36,805 nucleotides of DNA from positions 1 through 36,805 of the forward strand of contig JAFGUD010000258.1 of NCBI GenBank assembly GCA_016938685.1, given 5' to 3'. The stretch is from Bacteroidales bacterium. Its GTDB lineage: Bacteria > Bacteroidota > Bacteroidia > Bacteroidales > JAFGUD01. The notes under the pieces are model-generated. The model worked only from the letters and a program-made list of their open reading frames with translations. It searched no databases and was not told the DNA's origin. Position 1 is the first letter of the stretch. Every line of letters begins with the position of its first letter. A program made the translations under genes and the position numbers. Of the stretch, positions 1 to 7,997 are shown in pieces.

Positions 1-1
1 A

Positions 2-865
2 TGTAGTCTCGGTATTACGCAGTCATTCAGCAGATTTTCGTATGCTTTCAACAACCCGCTGAAATATACTGACCCGAGTGGGGAGATTGTTTGGGTTCCA
101 TTTGCAATTAGTGCTGTAATAGGAGGCACAATGAATCTTATAGCACATTGGGATCAAGTAGGTGGTAATGGTTGGGACGGTGTTTGGAATGGAGTTTCGG
201 CATTTGCAATTGGTGCTGCTGCCGGAGCAATAGCAGTTGGAACTGGCGGTGCACTTGCTCCTGGTTTTATTGGAGCATTTGCGGGAGGTGCAATTGGCTC
301 AGCCTATTTTATGGGAATACAAAGTATAGGCAATAATCTTTATTTTGGAGATGATTATCCAACTGCAACTGAATTTGCTGTTGGAATGGCATTAGGTGGA
401 ACACTTGCCGGTATTTCCGGAGGAGTTGGAGCTGTAAGAAACGGAAGAAACTTTTGGACTGGAAAATTAAAACCTGTAAAACCAAATTATTTACCTCTTG
501 ATAAAAGATTACCAAGCTTTGAAATTTCTGATGAAGAAGCACTGCGTAATTCATTACCGCAAAAAGAATTTGCTGATGATTTATTTAATGATATAAAATA
601 CACAGACAAAGTATTAGATCAAGCAACATGGAATGATTTTCATGGCTTTCCTGAAAGTGTTGATGCTTTTACCGATGATGCTATAATATATAGTTTTAAA
701 TCTGGAGATGGAATATGGAAAACGGCTATTGAAATACCTGGTAATTATAAAGGACATTCAGGTGTTTTTCAATATTATATTGAAGCTGATGGATCTTGTA
801 ATCATAGACAATTTATATCAAAAGCGAGTGACTTTATCGAAATATTAGTTAAAAACATAGAATAA
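2..865 (+). CDS. RHS-repeat-associated core protein, C-terminal end with toxin domain (5' truncated by window)
   Basis: The reading frame is open from the left window edge, so the ATG at 131 is internal and not the start. Codons before it read SRFSYAFNNPLKYTDPSGE, the hallmark that closes the RHS core just before the variable toxin. A Gly/Ala-rich, probably membrane-interacting stretch follows (about window residues 55-140). The last 100 residues form a separate domain with motifs YTDKVL, DFHGFPESVD, a glycine-rich GDG, EIPGNYKGHSGVFQYY and CNHRQF. From memory, this FPESV/NHR pattern occurs in C-terminal nuclease-type toxins of RHS and LXG polymorphic proteins; the exact family and activity are not certain. 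It would act after release inside a rival cell. The next gene overlaps the stop codon by one base, which fits toxin plus immunity. Confidence 0.85.
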   Translation, partial: CSLGITQSFSRFSYAFNNPLKYTDPSGEIVWVPFAISAVIGGTMNLIAHWDQVGGNGWDGVWNGVSAFAIGAAAGAIAVGTGGALAPGFIGAFAGGAIGSAYFMGIQSIGNNLYFGDDYPTATEFAVGMALGGTLAGISGGVGAVRNGRNFWTGKLKPVKPNYLPLDKRLPSFEISDEEALRNSLPQKEFADDLFNDIKYTDKVLDQATWNDFHGFPESVDAFTDDAIIYSFKSGDGIWKTAIEIPGNYKGHSGVFQYYIEADGSCNHRQFISKASDFIEILVKNIE

Positions 866-1359
866 TGAATTCTCTAAGTAAAAATAAAATAAAAATAGAA
901 TGGATCGATTTGCTTGTAGGTTTTGAAAATAGATGGATCAATAGCTATGAAATTGATTATATAATTTTCAATGATGAATTGAATAAATGTTCAGAGGATT
1001 TTTTAATTACTTTGAATATTGAAAAAGACTCAACTCATGATGTTTTTTACAACATCTTATTAAATGGGATAAAAAAAATATATAATAATAAAAATCTTTT
1101 AGATTTATCCTTCACATCTGAACACAAATGGTTTACATCATTTTTATTAGAAATAAAAAATTCAAGTAAAAACAAGTATGATAAATTAAAAGATGTAGCA
1201 TATTTATGGGAAAAACTAAAGTCTCCTAATGAGTGGAAACCATTTATATACTATTTACCAGTTGAATTGAACCAGACAACAAATGTTGAAATATTATATT
1301 CAAAATTAGAGAGCTATATTGAAGATTGTATTTTTAAACATAGCATTAAATTTGAATAA
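865..1359 (+). CDS. Probable immunity protein to the upstream RHS toxin
   Basis: A 164-residue acidic, Lys- and Asn-rich cytoplasmic protein without a signal peptide or membrane segment. Its ATG shares a base with the TAA of the RHS gene (TAATG), so the two are translationally coupled. Position is the main argument: polymorphic toxins are nearly always followed by a small cognate immunity gene. Features are an N-terminal WIDLLVGFENRW segment and a C-terminal WEKLKSPNEWKPFIYYLP segment. The second faintly recalls DUF2247-type immunity proteins, but I would not assign that family without a profile search. The lack of a signal peptide implies that the toxin acts in the cytoplasm, unlike the exported partners further right in this window. 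Base composition is very AT-rich, as is common for immunity genes. Confidence 0.65.
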   Translation: MNSLSKNKIKIEWIDLLVGFENRWINSYEIDYIIFNDELNKCSEDFLITLNIEKDSTHDVFYNILLNGIKKIYNNKNLLDLSFTSEHKWFTSFLLEIKNSSKNKYDKLKDVAYLWEKLKSPNEWKPFIYYLPVELNQTTNVEILYSKLESYIEDCIFKHSIKFE

Positions 1360-1485
1360 TTTGTCCCCCCACTAGTCCTAGGTGTGCCAAGAATTGTTGG
1401 TACACAAACTATATAAATTTGTGTTCTAATAAATGCTGTAAATAAGATGGAAGACTTTACAAACAACGATTTACTAATAGATTAG

Positions 1486-1605
1486 CGTGTTGCGTCAACA
1501 AACTTCTTGGAAAGCAGACCTATTCCGTTTAAGGTAAAGAACTGGACTTCCGCATACGATGAGCAGGCATTGTTTGCAACAATAAATTCAGCAAAAGGCA
1601 ACTAA
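1486..1605 (+). pseudogene. Possible decayed gene tail (39 codons, no start)
   Basis: Between two genes, a frame opens after a TAG at 1483 and runs to a TAA at 1603 with protein-like composition (FLESRPIPFKVKNWTSAYDE and a following Ala-rich tail). It has no start codon or upstream coding continuity. Its base composition is more balanced than the surrounding spacer. I read it as the 3' remnant of a gene lost when the RHS toxin/immunity end was exchanged; chance cannot be excluded. The rest of the 282-base spacer (1360-1641) holds nothing I recognise. Confidence 0.3.
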
Positions 1606-1641
1606 TTTATTAAATAAATATCTTTAAATAAAAAGAACCCA

Positions 1642-3096
1642 ATGAAATATCTATATTTTATAATATTGTCAGTGCTATTTTACTCTGTTGTTTCCGCTCA
1701 AAATTATGAAACAATAAAACCGGAAAGTATTGTCCATTTTGGAAACACAATTCATTCAATAAAAATTGACTCAACCGAAACTTCAGGCGATAGTTTATTT
1801 TATTACAATCATAAAATGATCAGATACGGAATAAATGATTGTGAATATGCATTTGGCGGGTCTTGGACAGGGAATAAAATTATTGTTATGCCTAACGGCC
1901 TCAATATTTTTTTAAATAAAAATTACGACTCAATAAAAATCAATACCCAAGCAGATTTGTACAGTTCCTGGATTTTATTCAAATACCAAAATGGAAACTA
2001 CATAGCAGCAAATGTTTCAGACAAAGATTTGGAAACTTTTATCGGAATAACCGATTCTGTAAAAACTATTAGTTTACAACTAAAAGATTACGAAGGCAAC
2101 AATATTTCTGACCCAATAAATGACAAATTCCTTAAAATAAGCAAGAATTACGGATTTGTTCGAATTTTTAATTTTTACGAATTTCCAGAATTTGAAAACT
2201 ACGAAGATTGGTATTACATAATCGAAGAAGAAATGAATATTGTTGGTTATGATGATCACGGCTACCAAAATTTTGGAGCAAAAGAAATATACGATTTTTA
2301 TATTGGAGACGAATTTCACACATACTCGGAAAATAATTGCTGGACAGAATATTGGGGCGAAGACAAACAAATATTAAAAGTAATTGACAAAGACAGCAAT
2401 GAAAACTCGATAATATATACATACGAAAGATGTTTGAGATCAAACGACATAGATTATATATATCCGGAAAACTCAGGAACAAACTACAAACACGACACAA
2501 TAACAAAAACAATTGATTTTACGACTGATCAAATGATTTTTCTTAGCAATATTAGCTATAATGCCTATGATTTGGGCGATGGCTGGTGGGAATATTTAGA
2601 AAACACTGAAAACTCTAAAAGATGCGGAGAAGCTATTTTTACAAGTTACGAAGGAGAATGCCTGAACTTAATTTTGATTGACAAATCGAACTCAAAATCT
2701 CCCGGAAATGAATATAAAAAAGGCTTAGGCGGACCATATTACTATTTTAGCGGTTTTAATTGTACAGGAAGCAAAAATTTAACCTACTATAAAAAAGGAA
2801 CAACAACATGGGGTACTCCCTACTCTTGCAGCTCATTAAGCTCATTCTCAGAAATTTCGGATAATGTTAATATTTATCCAATTCCGGCACAAAACTTCAT
2901 CAATATTAGTTTTGAGAACAATAATTCCGAGAAAGCAAATATCCAAATAATAAATATTACGGGACAAATAGTTTTTCAGGAATCGTTAATCTCAAATTCT
3001 TCAATTGACGTTTCTACTTTCGAAAATGGTCTTTATCTTGTGAAAATTAGTTTATCAGAGAAAACAGTTGTCAGGAAAATAATTATTAGTAGATAG
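1642..3096 (+). CDS. Secreted hypothetical protein with T9SS C-terminal sorting domain
   Basis: A 484-residue exported protein. The N-terminus is a classical signal peptide with cleavage after the Ala of VVSAQ (about residue 19). The last ~80 residues are a type IX secretion sorting tail: NVNIYPIPAQNFINISF, then NIQIINITGQIVFQ, then an ENGLYLVKI segment and a basic end VVRKIIISR. The protein should therefore cross the outer membrane by the Por system and be attached at the surface or released. The body (about 20-405) is rich in Tyr, Asn and Asp, contains several Cys and matches no enzyme family I recognise. The ATG at 1642 is the only start that keeps the whole signal peptide. No gene is coupled to it; the next gene lies on the other strand. 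Confidence 0.85.
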   Translation: MKYLYFIILSVLFYSVVSAQNYETIKPESIVHFGNTIHSIKIDSTETSGDSLFYYNHKMIRYGINDCEYAFGGSWTGNKIIVMPNGLNIFLNKNYDSIKINTQADLYSSWILFKYQNGNYIAANVSDKDLETFIGITDSVKTISLQLKDYEGNNISDPINDKFLKISKNYGFVRIFNFYEFPEFENYEDWYYIIEEEMNIVGYDDHGYQNFGAKEIYDFYIGDEFHTYSENNCWTEYWGEDKQILKVIDKDSNENSIIYTYERCLRSNDIDYIYPENSGTNYKHDTITKTIDFTTDQMIFLSNISYNAYDLGDGWWEYLENTENSKRCGEAIFTSYEGECLNLILIDKSNSKSPGNEYKKGLGGPYYYFSGFNCTGSKNLTYYKKGTTTWGTPYSCSSLSSFSEISDNVNIYPIPAQNFINISFENNNSEKANIQIINITGQIVFQESLISNSSIDVSTFENGLYLVKISLSEKTVVRKIIISR

Positions 3097-3274
3097 TTGT
3101 TGTTTAAATCATTTTCTCGTTAATTTTTTAGCCACAGATTATTAACCCCACTTGTTTTGGATTTAGCTTTGCTGAGAAAAGTTGTAATCCGAAACTTTTT
3201 CACTTTGACTGCGCTCAATCTGATTGCCGAAAAACCATAAATAGGAACATTCAGCAATGTAAAAGCTCGGTTTT

Positions 3275-3910
3275 CTATAATCGAACATTTAATCCAACTA
3301 ATGCCCAATAAGGTGCACCAACAGCCATTTCGAGTTTTAGTCCTACGTTATCGGTAAAATAAATATCGCCACCTAAATTTAACTGACCGGTAAAAAAAGA
3401 TGTTGCAAACTTAAGATTACTTGGAATTATTCTTTTTTGTAAAATAGGCTCCAAAAAATCAGGTGCAATTACAGTAATATAATCGTAAAGTTCTTGAAAT
3501 GAAACTTTTCCGAACCAAAAAGTACCACCAAGTTTTCCTCCTGCATAAACATCAAAATTTTGTTCACTAACGAAATAATATTTTGCATGAGCGGAAACAT
3601 TTATTCTGTTAATATTCATAACAACAGCACTTGAACTAGCATTAATTGGTAATAAATCGAAATAAAAAAGTTGATAAGAAGCAGCAACACCAACTCCAAA
3701 GTTAGGTTCAGGTTTAAAAGTGTACGATAAAACAGAAACCGGAATCGCATAAGCCTGTTTTACAAGACTTCCACTTACCCAAACATTTGTATTAAAACCA
3801 AGAAAACTACTTCCGGCATCTAAACTCAATTCATGTTGAAAATCATTCTTCTGCGCAAATAAACTGACGTTTATCGCAAAAAACACAACAACTAATAAAA
3901 TTCTTTTCAT
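3275..3910 (-). CDS. Outer-membrane beta-barrel-like protein
   Basis: A 211-residue protein with a signal peptide (MKRILLVVVFFAINVSLFAQ, cleaved after FAQ). The mature part is a series of short alternating hydrophobic strands joined by polar turns (for example NFGVGVAASYQLFYFDLLP, AHAKYYFVSEQNFDVYAGGK, LNLGGDIYFTDNVGLKLEMA), the pattern of small outer-membrane barrels. It ends in ALVGLNVRL, an amphipathic last strand. Its function is unknown; it could be a small OmpW- or porin-like family protein. Its upstream region (3911-4010) carries five copies of an 11-base repeat, so it probably has its own promoter there. The gene converges with the T9SS-tailed gene that ends at 3096. The 178-base spacer between them contains no supported gene. 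Confidence 0.75.
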   Translation of the reverse strand: MKRILLVVVFFAINVSLFAQKNDFQHELSLDAGSSFLGFNTNVWVSGSLVKQAYAIPVSVLSYTFKPEPNFGVGVAASYQLFYFDLLPINASSSAVVMNINRINVSAHAKYYFVSEQNFDVYAGGKLGGTFWFGKVSFQELYDYITVIAPDFLEPILQKRIIPSNLKFATSFFTGQLNLGGDIYFTDNVGLKLEMAVGAPYWALVGLNVRL

Positions 3911-3924
3911 AAAAACTTTTTTTT

Positions 3925-4007
3925 AATGTGTAAATCATTTTCAATGTGTAAATCTTTATTCAATGTGTAAATATTACAATGTGTAAATCTTTTTTCAATG
4001 TGTAAAT
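3925..4007. repeat. Five direct copies of AATGTGTAAAT
   Basis: Exact copies of AATGTGTAAAT begin at 3925, 3943, 3962, 3978 and 3997, spaced 16-19 bases apart with unrelated T-rich spacers. They sit immediately upstream of the start of the outer-membrane protein gene (minus strand, start at 3910). The regular spacing suggests either regulator binding sites or a slipped intergenic repeat. The related string TGTGTAAAT also occurs inside the 48-base repeat copy at 31668. Confidence 0.7.
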
Positions 4008-4022
4008 CGGAGAATAACTTTC

Positions 4023-4199
4023 TATTTTATCATTCAATTATTCCAGCATTCAATCATTCTATTATTATATTATTCTATCATTCTATTATTCAATCATTAC
4101 TCGTAAACTCGTGAGACCGCTATCGCTAAGTTCTATTATTCTATTATTCAATCATTCAAGCATTCTATCATTCAATCATTCCAGCATTCTATCATTTTT
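4023..4199. repeat. AT-rich degenerate tandem repeat tract
   Basis: This spacer is built from many imperfect repeats of short units such as ATTCTATTATTC, ATTCAATCATTC and CATTCCAGCATTC. They are interrupted near 4098-4130 by a more GC-rich block (GTAAACTCGTGAGACCGCTA and following bases). It lies just 3' of the carboxypeptidase gene. No coding frame or convincing terminator is visible. It looks like expandable intergenic DNA. Confidence 0.65.
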
Positions 4200-4200
4200 T

Positions 4201-5370
4201 TCAATCCGCCAAATAATCGCACAAACTTTCTGCAATCAGTTCTCCTACTCTTCTTAATTCTTCTTGTGTAAGCGGTTTCCCGTTATGATTTGTTGTCCAA
4301 TCGCATTCTATAGTAGTCGAAAAATCACTAACTAATATATGAGGATAAATAATACCTCCGCTGTATGCATCAGAATAATTACCTTTCATTTCACCCTGAA
4401 TTTCATCGAGTTCATAGCCTGCATTTTTGCTAAAAATTTTAAAATAACGTTTTATTTTTTTATAACCATCATCATCTTTATCATATTCATTAAAAATACC
4501 AAAACGCGGTTGATTTGTTCCCGGATAAGTAGAATGGACATCAAAATAAACTCTGTAATTAAACATTTCATTTGTTTGGGCAATTAGTTCCTGAACTTTT
4601 TTTACAGCTTTCCAATGCGGATTTTCAGACCAATCTCTATTGAAATCAACAGGCTTTTGCATTCTGCCACTTGCACCAATAAACACATTATCAACGTCCA
4701 TCATCGGAATTACGTAAATAATTGTATTCTGCCTCATTTCAACAGCTTTTTTATCATCTGAAATTAAAAAACTAATCATTCCTTCGAGCGTATAATTCAT
4801 TGTTGTTTCAAAAGCATGCTGCCTGCCTGTTATCCACACTAAATCAGTTGGTTTCGCAACAGAATCTTTAATAATAAACATTGGAACTCGCCTACCTCCT
4901 TCGCTTATTACTAGAGTTGAAGTGTCAACAAAAGGACTAAAGGTTAAACTGTCAACAAAATTCAACACATCTGTATAAGTATAAGGATATCCGGTAGCAA
5001 AAAAGACCGTATCGCTAGTAAATTTATGGCTAATTTCTTTTGACCAAGGATCACCAAAATCAGCTTCAAGTCTTTCCCAATTTTTCTGATCGTAACTAAA
5101 AACCGGATTTTCGGCACCTATAACTGAACTAGTGTAAAAATAATCAATTGTAAGATTTCTTGTTGTGTCAAAACCGGTAATTCCAAAATTAAACCAACAA
5201 CGAGTAGTATTAAATTCATTTACTAAAGAAGGACGAACAACTAGTTTATTTAAAACAGAATCAGCAGAAACAAACTCAACATTACCATTTTCAAAATCAG
5301 AAAAAACAGCAATTTGAGCATCTAAACAATTCATAATCAATACTAAAACAAATACAAATACAACTTTCAT
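4201..5370 (-). CDS. Secreted M14-family zinc carboxypeptidase
   Basis: A 389-residue metallopeptidase. It has a short signal peptide (cleavage near LDAQ, residue 19), a beta-rich N-terminal domain (20-150) as in the cytosolic-carboxypeptidase branch of M14, and then the catalytic domain. The zinc and substrate signature is complete: H185 and E188 in GRQHAFETT (HxxE), N244-R245 in VDFNRDW, H279 in YFDVHS, and the candidate general base E355 in STTIECDW. It should remove C-terminal amino acids from peptides in the periplasm or outside the cell. It could equally act on peptidoglycan stem peptides or on amidated substrates; the sequence does not decide. No T9SS tail is present. The start at 5370 is the only one that retains the signal peptide. 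Confidence 0.88.
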   Translation of the reverse strand: MKVVFVFVLVLIMNCLDAQIAVFSDFENGNVEFVSADSVLNKLVVRPSLVNEFNTTRCWFNFGITGFDTTRNLTIDYFYTSSVIGAENPVFSYDQKNWERLEADFGDPWSKEISHKFTSDTVFFATGYPYTYTDVLNFVDSLTFSPFVDTSTLVISEGGRRVPMFIIKDSVAKPTDLVWITGRQHAFETTMNYTLEGMISFLISDDKKAVEMRQNTIIYVIPMMDVDNVFIGASGRMQKPVDFNRDWSENPHWKAVKKVQELIAQTNEMFNYRVYFDVHSTYPGTNQPRFGIFNEYDKDDDGYKKIKRYFKIFSKNAGYELDEIQGEMKGNYSDAYSGGIIYPHILVSDFSTTIECDWTTNHNGKPLTQEELRRVGELIAESLCDYLAD

Positions 5371-5525
5371 TTATAAAACTTTTTTCATGTACAAATTAAA
5401 ATAAAACAAAAATGCAACCTTTAAAAAAAACAAACACTTAATTAGGAGAACGTTTTAGACAAATTTAAGTTATACAAAAACTGACATTTATTGTTTTTTA
5501 AGGAACAAACTTAATCTAATTATGT

Positions 5526-5533
5526 TAATTTTG
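5526..5533 (+). promoter_or_regulatory. Candidate Bacteroidota -7 box (TAATTTTG)
   Basis: TAATTTTG matches the TAnnTTTG consensus of the Bacteroidota housekeeping sigma factor and lies 24 bases before the DsbD-like start. No clear TTTG is found at the usual 19-21 base distance upstream, so only half the promoter is supported. Confidence 0.35.
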
Positions 5534-5556
5534 CAGAAATATTAAAAAAAATAATC

Positions 5557-7746
5557 ATGAAGAAAACATTAAGCGCTTTTTTTTTAGCCCTATTTATAAG
5601 CTTTTCTTTTACACTAAACGCACAACTAAAAAATCATACAAACTGGAGTTTTACAACCGAAAAAATCAGCCAAACAGAAGTAATGTTGATTTTTGACGTA
5701 ACAATTGATGACGGATGGCATCTTTATTCGCCGAATAATCCTCCGGGAGGTGCTTTACCCCTAGTTTTTAATTACAATTCATCTCCAAATTATGAACTTT
5801 CAGGGAAAATAATTGAAATACCTAAACCAACTGTTGTTTATGATGATATTTTTTCAAAAGACGAATATTTCTTTTCACACACAGCTACATTTAAACAAAA
5901 AATAAAGGTTCTTTCTGAAACTGATTTCACTCTTTCAGGAGAATTAGATGGTCAGGTTTGTTTAGAGGACGGAAGTTGTATTAATTTCACCAAAGATTAT
6001 ACATTTAGCATAAAAGGCGTCACACAAACAGCTAATAATCAGAACAATAACCCTGAAAACAACACAAACAACAACATTGAAAACAATACCAACGACAATA
6101 TTGATTTGAATGGCAATCAGGCTTCGCTTGACACTATAAATGTATTTCCTTTAGATACTGTCAACTTGGTTGAAAATGAAAATGTAGACACAACAGCTCG
6201 AATAATAAGTTTTGAACCAACCGGGACAACTCCAATTTTAGTTACAAATAATTCATTTGAAGGTGCCGAAGCAAATCGTTCTTTATTTTGGTTTTTTATC
6301 GTAGCTTTTTTGCTGGGATTGGCTGCCCTGCTTACTCCTTGTGTCTTCCCGATGATTCCAATGACTATTTCATTTTTTATAAAAGGCGAAAAATCAAAAA
6401 AAGGAAAATGGAATGCAGTTTTATACGGGCTTAATATTGTTGCAATTTACACTTTACCTATAGCAATTATTATAATTATCGCACAAATTTTCGGGTCAGG
6501 CGATTCAATTTCCGGCGATTTTGCGAGTTTTTTGAGTACACACTGGATTCCCAACATTTTATTCTTTTTGATATTTATGGTATTCGCAGCCTCATTTTTT
6601 GGAGCTTTTGAAATAACTTTACCACATTGGATGGTCAACAAAACAAGTCAAAAAAGTGGTCAAGGCGGATTTTTAGGACTATTTTTTATGGCATTTACTC
6701 TTGTTTTGGTTTCTTTTTCTTGTACAGGTCCAATAGTTGGCGCTGTATTAGTAGAATCAACTCAAGGCGGTTTGATTTTAAAACCACTAGTCGGAATGTT
6801 AGGATTTTCAATGGGTGTAGCACTTCCTTTTACACTTTTTGCAATCTTTCCGTCATGGTTAGATAAATTACCAAAATCAGGAGGATGGTTAAATTCCGTA
6901 AAAGTTGTTTTGGGTTTTGTTGAAATTGCACTTGGATTAAAATTTCTAAGTATTGCTGACCAAACCTACCATTGGGGAATATTAAACAGAGAAATTTATC
7001 TTGCAATTTGGATTGTTGTTTTTGCCCTGATGGGATTTTATCTTCTTGGTAAATTGAAATTTGCACACGACACAGAAACAAAACACGTAAGCATACCAAG
7101 ACTAATTTTTGCAATTATCACTTTCTCATTTGTTGTCTACATGATACCCGGAATATTTGGTGCTCCTTTGAAAGAACTTTCAGGATATTTACCGCCAAAA
7201 TCAACGCAAGATTTTGATATTGAAAGACTTGCAACAGGAAAATTAAATTCTAATTTGTGTGAAAAACCATTATATCAAGACGAATTACACATGCCTCATG
7301 GATTACAAGGTTATTACGATGTTTATCAAGCTCTTAATTGTTCAAAAGAAATAGGCAAGCCAATTTTTATCGATTTTACAGGACACGGTTGTGTAAACTG
7401 CCGTAAAATGGAGGAAAATGTTTGGTCAGATCCACGAGTTCTTAAAATATTGAACGAAGATTACATTGTTTTATCTCTTTTTGTTGACGACAAAACAATA
7501 GAAGCGGAAAGTAACAGGTGGTTTACTTCAATTGCAGACGGAAAAGTAAAAAAAGACCTTGGAAAACAAAACGCTGATATTCAAATTGTGAATTTTAATG
7601 TTAATTCACAACCATTGTACGCGCTTGTTGATTATAAAGGAAATGTTTTAGCACCAACAAGAGAATTTGATACAGATATTGAAGCGTATATTAAATTCTT
7701 AGAAGAAGGGAAAAAACAATATAAATTACTTCATCCTGTAAAGTAA
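5557..7746 (+). CDS. dsbD: DsbD-like thiol:disulfide interchange protein
   Basis: A 729-residue membrane protein with the three-part DsbD layout. After a signal peptide (1-22), the periplasmic alpha-like domain (25-155) keeps a Cys pair, C135 and C141. A low-complexity Asn-rich linker (about 157-185) follows. The membrane domain (about 243-545) has roughly eight segments and the two conserved Cys, C262 in LLTPCVFPM and C389 in SFSCTGP. The C-terminal thioredoxin-like domain carries C612-V-N-C615 (GHGCVNCRKM). The protein should pass electrons from cytoplasmic thioredoxin to periplasmic partners for disulfide repair or cytochrome maturation. Length and domain order are normal for Bacteroidota homologues; the Asn-rich linker is longer than usual. 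The gene is monocistronic, with a strong terminator downstream. Confidence 0.93.
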   Translation: MKKTLSAFFLALFISFSFTLNAQLKNHTNWSFTTEKISQTEVMLIFDVTIDDGWHLYSPNNPPGGALPLVFNYNSSPNYELSGKIIEIPKPTVVYDDIFSKDEYFFSHTATFKQKIKVLSETDFTLSGELDGQVCLEDGSCINFTKDYTFSIKGVTQTANNQNNNPENNTNNNIENNTNDNIDLNGNQASLDTINVFPLDTVNLVENENVDTTARIISFEPTGTTPILVTNNSFEGAEANRSLFWFFIVAFLLGLAALLTPCVFPMIPMTISFFIKGEKSKKGKWNAVLYGLNIVAIYTLPIAIIIIIAQIFGSGDSISGDFASFLSTHWIPNILFFLIFMVFAASFFGAFEITLPHWMVNKTSQKSGQGGFLGLFFMAFTLVLVSFSCTGPIVGAVLVESTQGGLILKPLVGMLGFSMGVALPFTLFAIFPSWLDKLPKSGGWLNSVKVVLGFVEIALGLKFLSIADQTYHWGILNREIYLAIWIVVFALMGFYLLGKLKFAHDTETKHVSIPRLIFAIITFSFVVYMIPGIFGAPLKELSGYLPPKSTQDFDIERLATGKLNSNLCEKPLYQDELHMPHGLQGYYDVYQALNCSKEIGKPIFIDFTGHGCVNCRKMEENVWSDPRVLKILNEDYIVLSLFVDDKTIEAESNRWFTSIADGKVKKDLGKQNADIQIVNFNVNSQPLYALVDYKGNVLAPTREFDTDIEAYIKFLEEGKKQYKLLHPVK

Positions 7747-7833
7747 ACGAAAAAACAATCAGTCGTAAAACTCTGATTTATATATGATTATAAAACACTC
7801 GTACACAAAACATTTTAAATTATCAGAATAATG

Positions 7834-7866
7834 AAGCCCAATAAAATACAATTGGGCTTTTTATTT
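7834..7866 (+). terminator. Rho-independent terminator of the DsbD-like gene
   Basis: A perfect 9-bp stem, AAGCCCAAT (7834-7842) pairing with ATTGGGCTT (7851-7859), has an 8-base loop and is followed by a T-rich run. It lies about 90 bases after the DsbD stop. Confidence 0.85.
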
Positions 7867-7997
7867 TTACTCACAAATCTATTTCAAATTATTTTTTGCA
7901 AGTGAAAAATTATTTCATAAATTGCAACAATTTTTTTCATTTTTTTTTCGTAAATTACTAAGCAAATTTCTTATCTAATAACTTTATATTTAATCAG

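Noticed and set aside
131..133. ATG at 131 as the start of a separate 244-residue protein
   Set aside because: The frame continues upstream to the window edge with an RHS core signature, so the ATG is internal.
3120..3308. A 62-codon minus-strand frame at the end of the outer-membrane protein gene
   Set aside because: It overlaps the end of the barrel gene in another frame, has no signal or domain, and has the look of read-through in intergenic DNA.
3911..4199. CRISPR-like array in the repeat-rich spacer
   Set aside because: The repeats are 11-13 bases with short low-complexity spacers, and there are no cas genes; this is a tandem or operator-type repeat tract.
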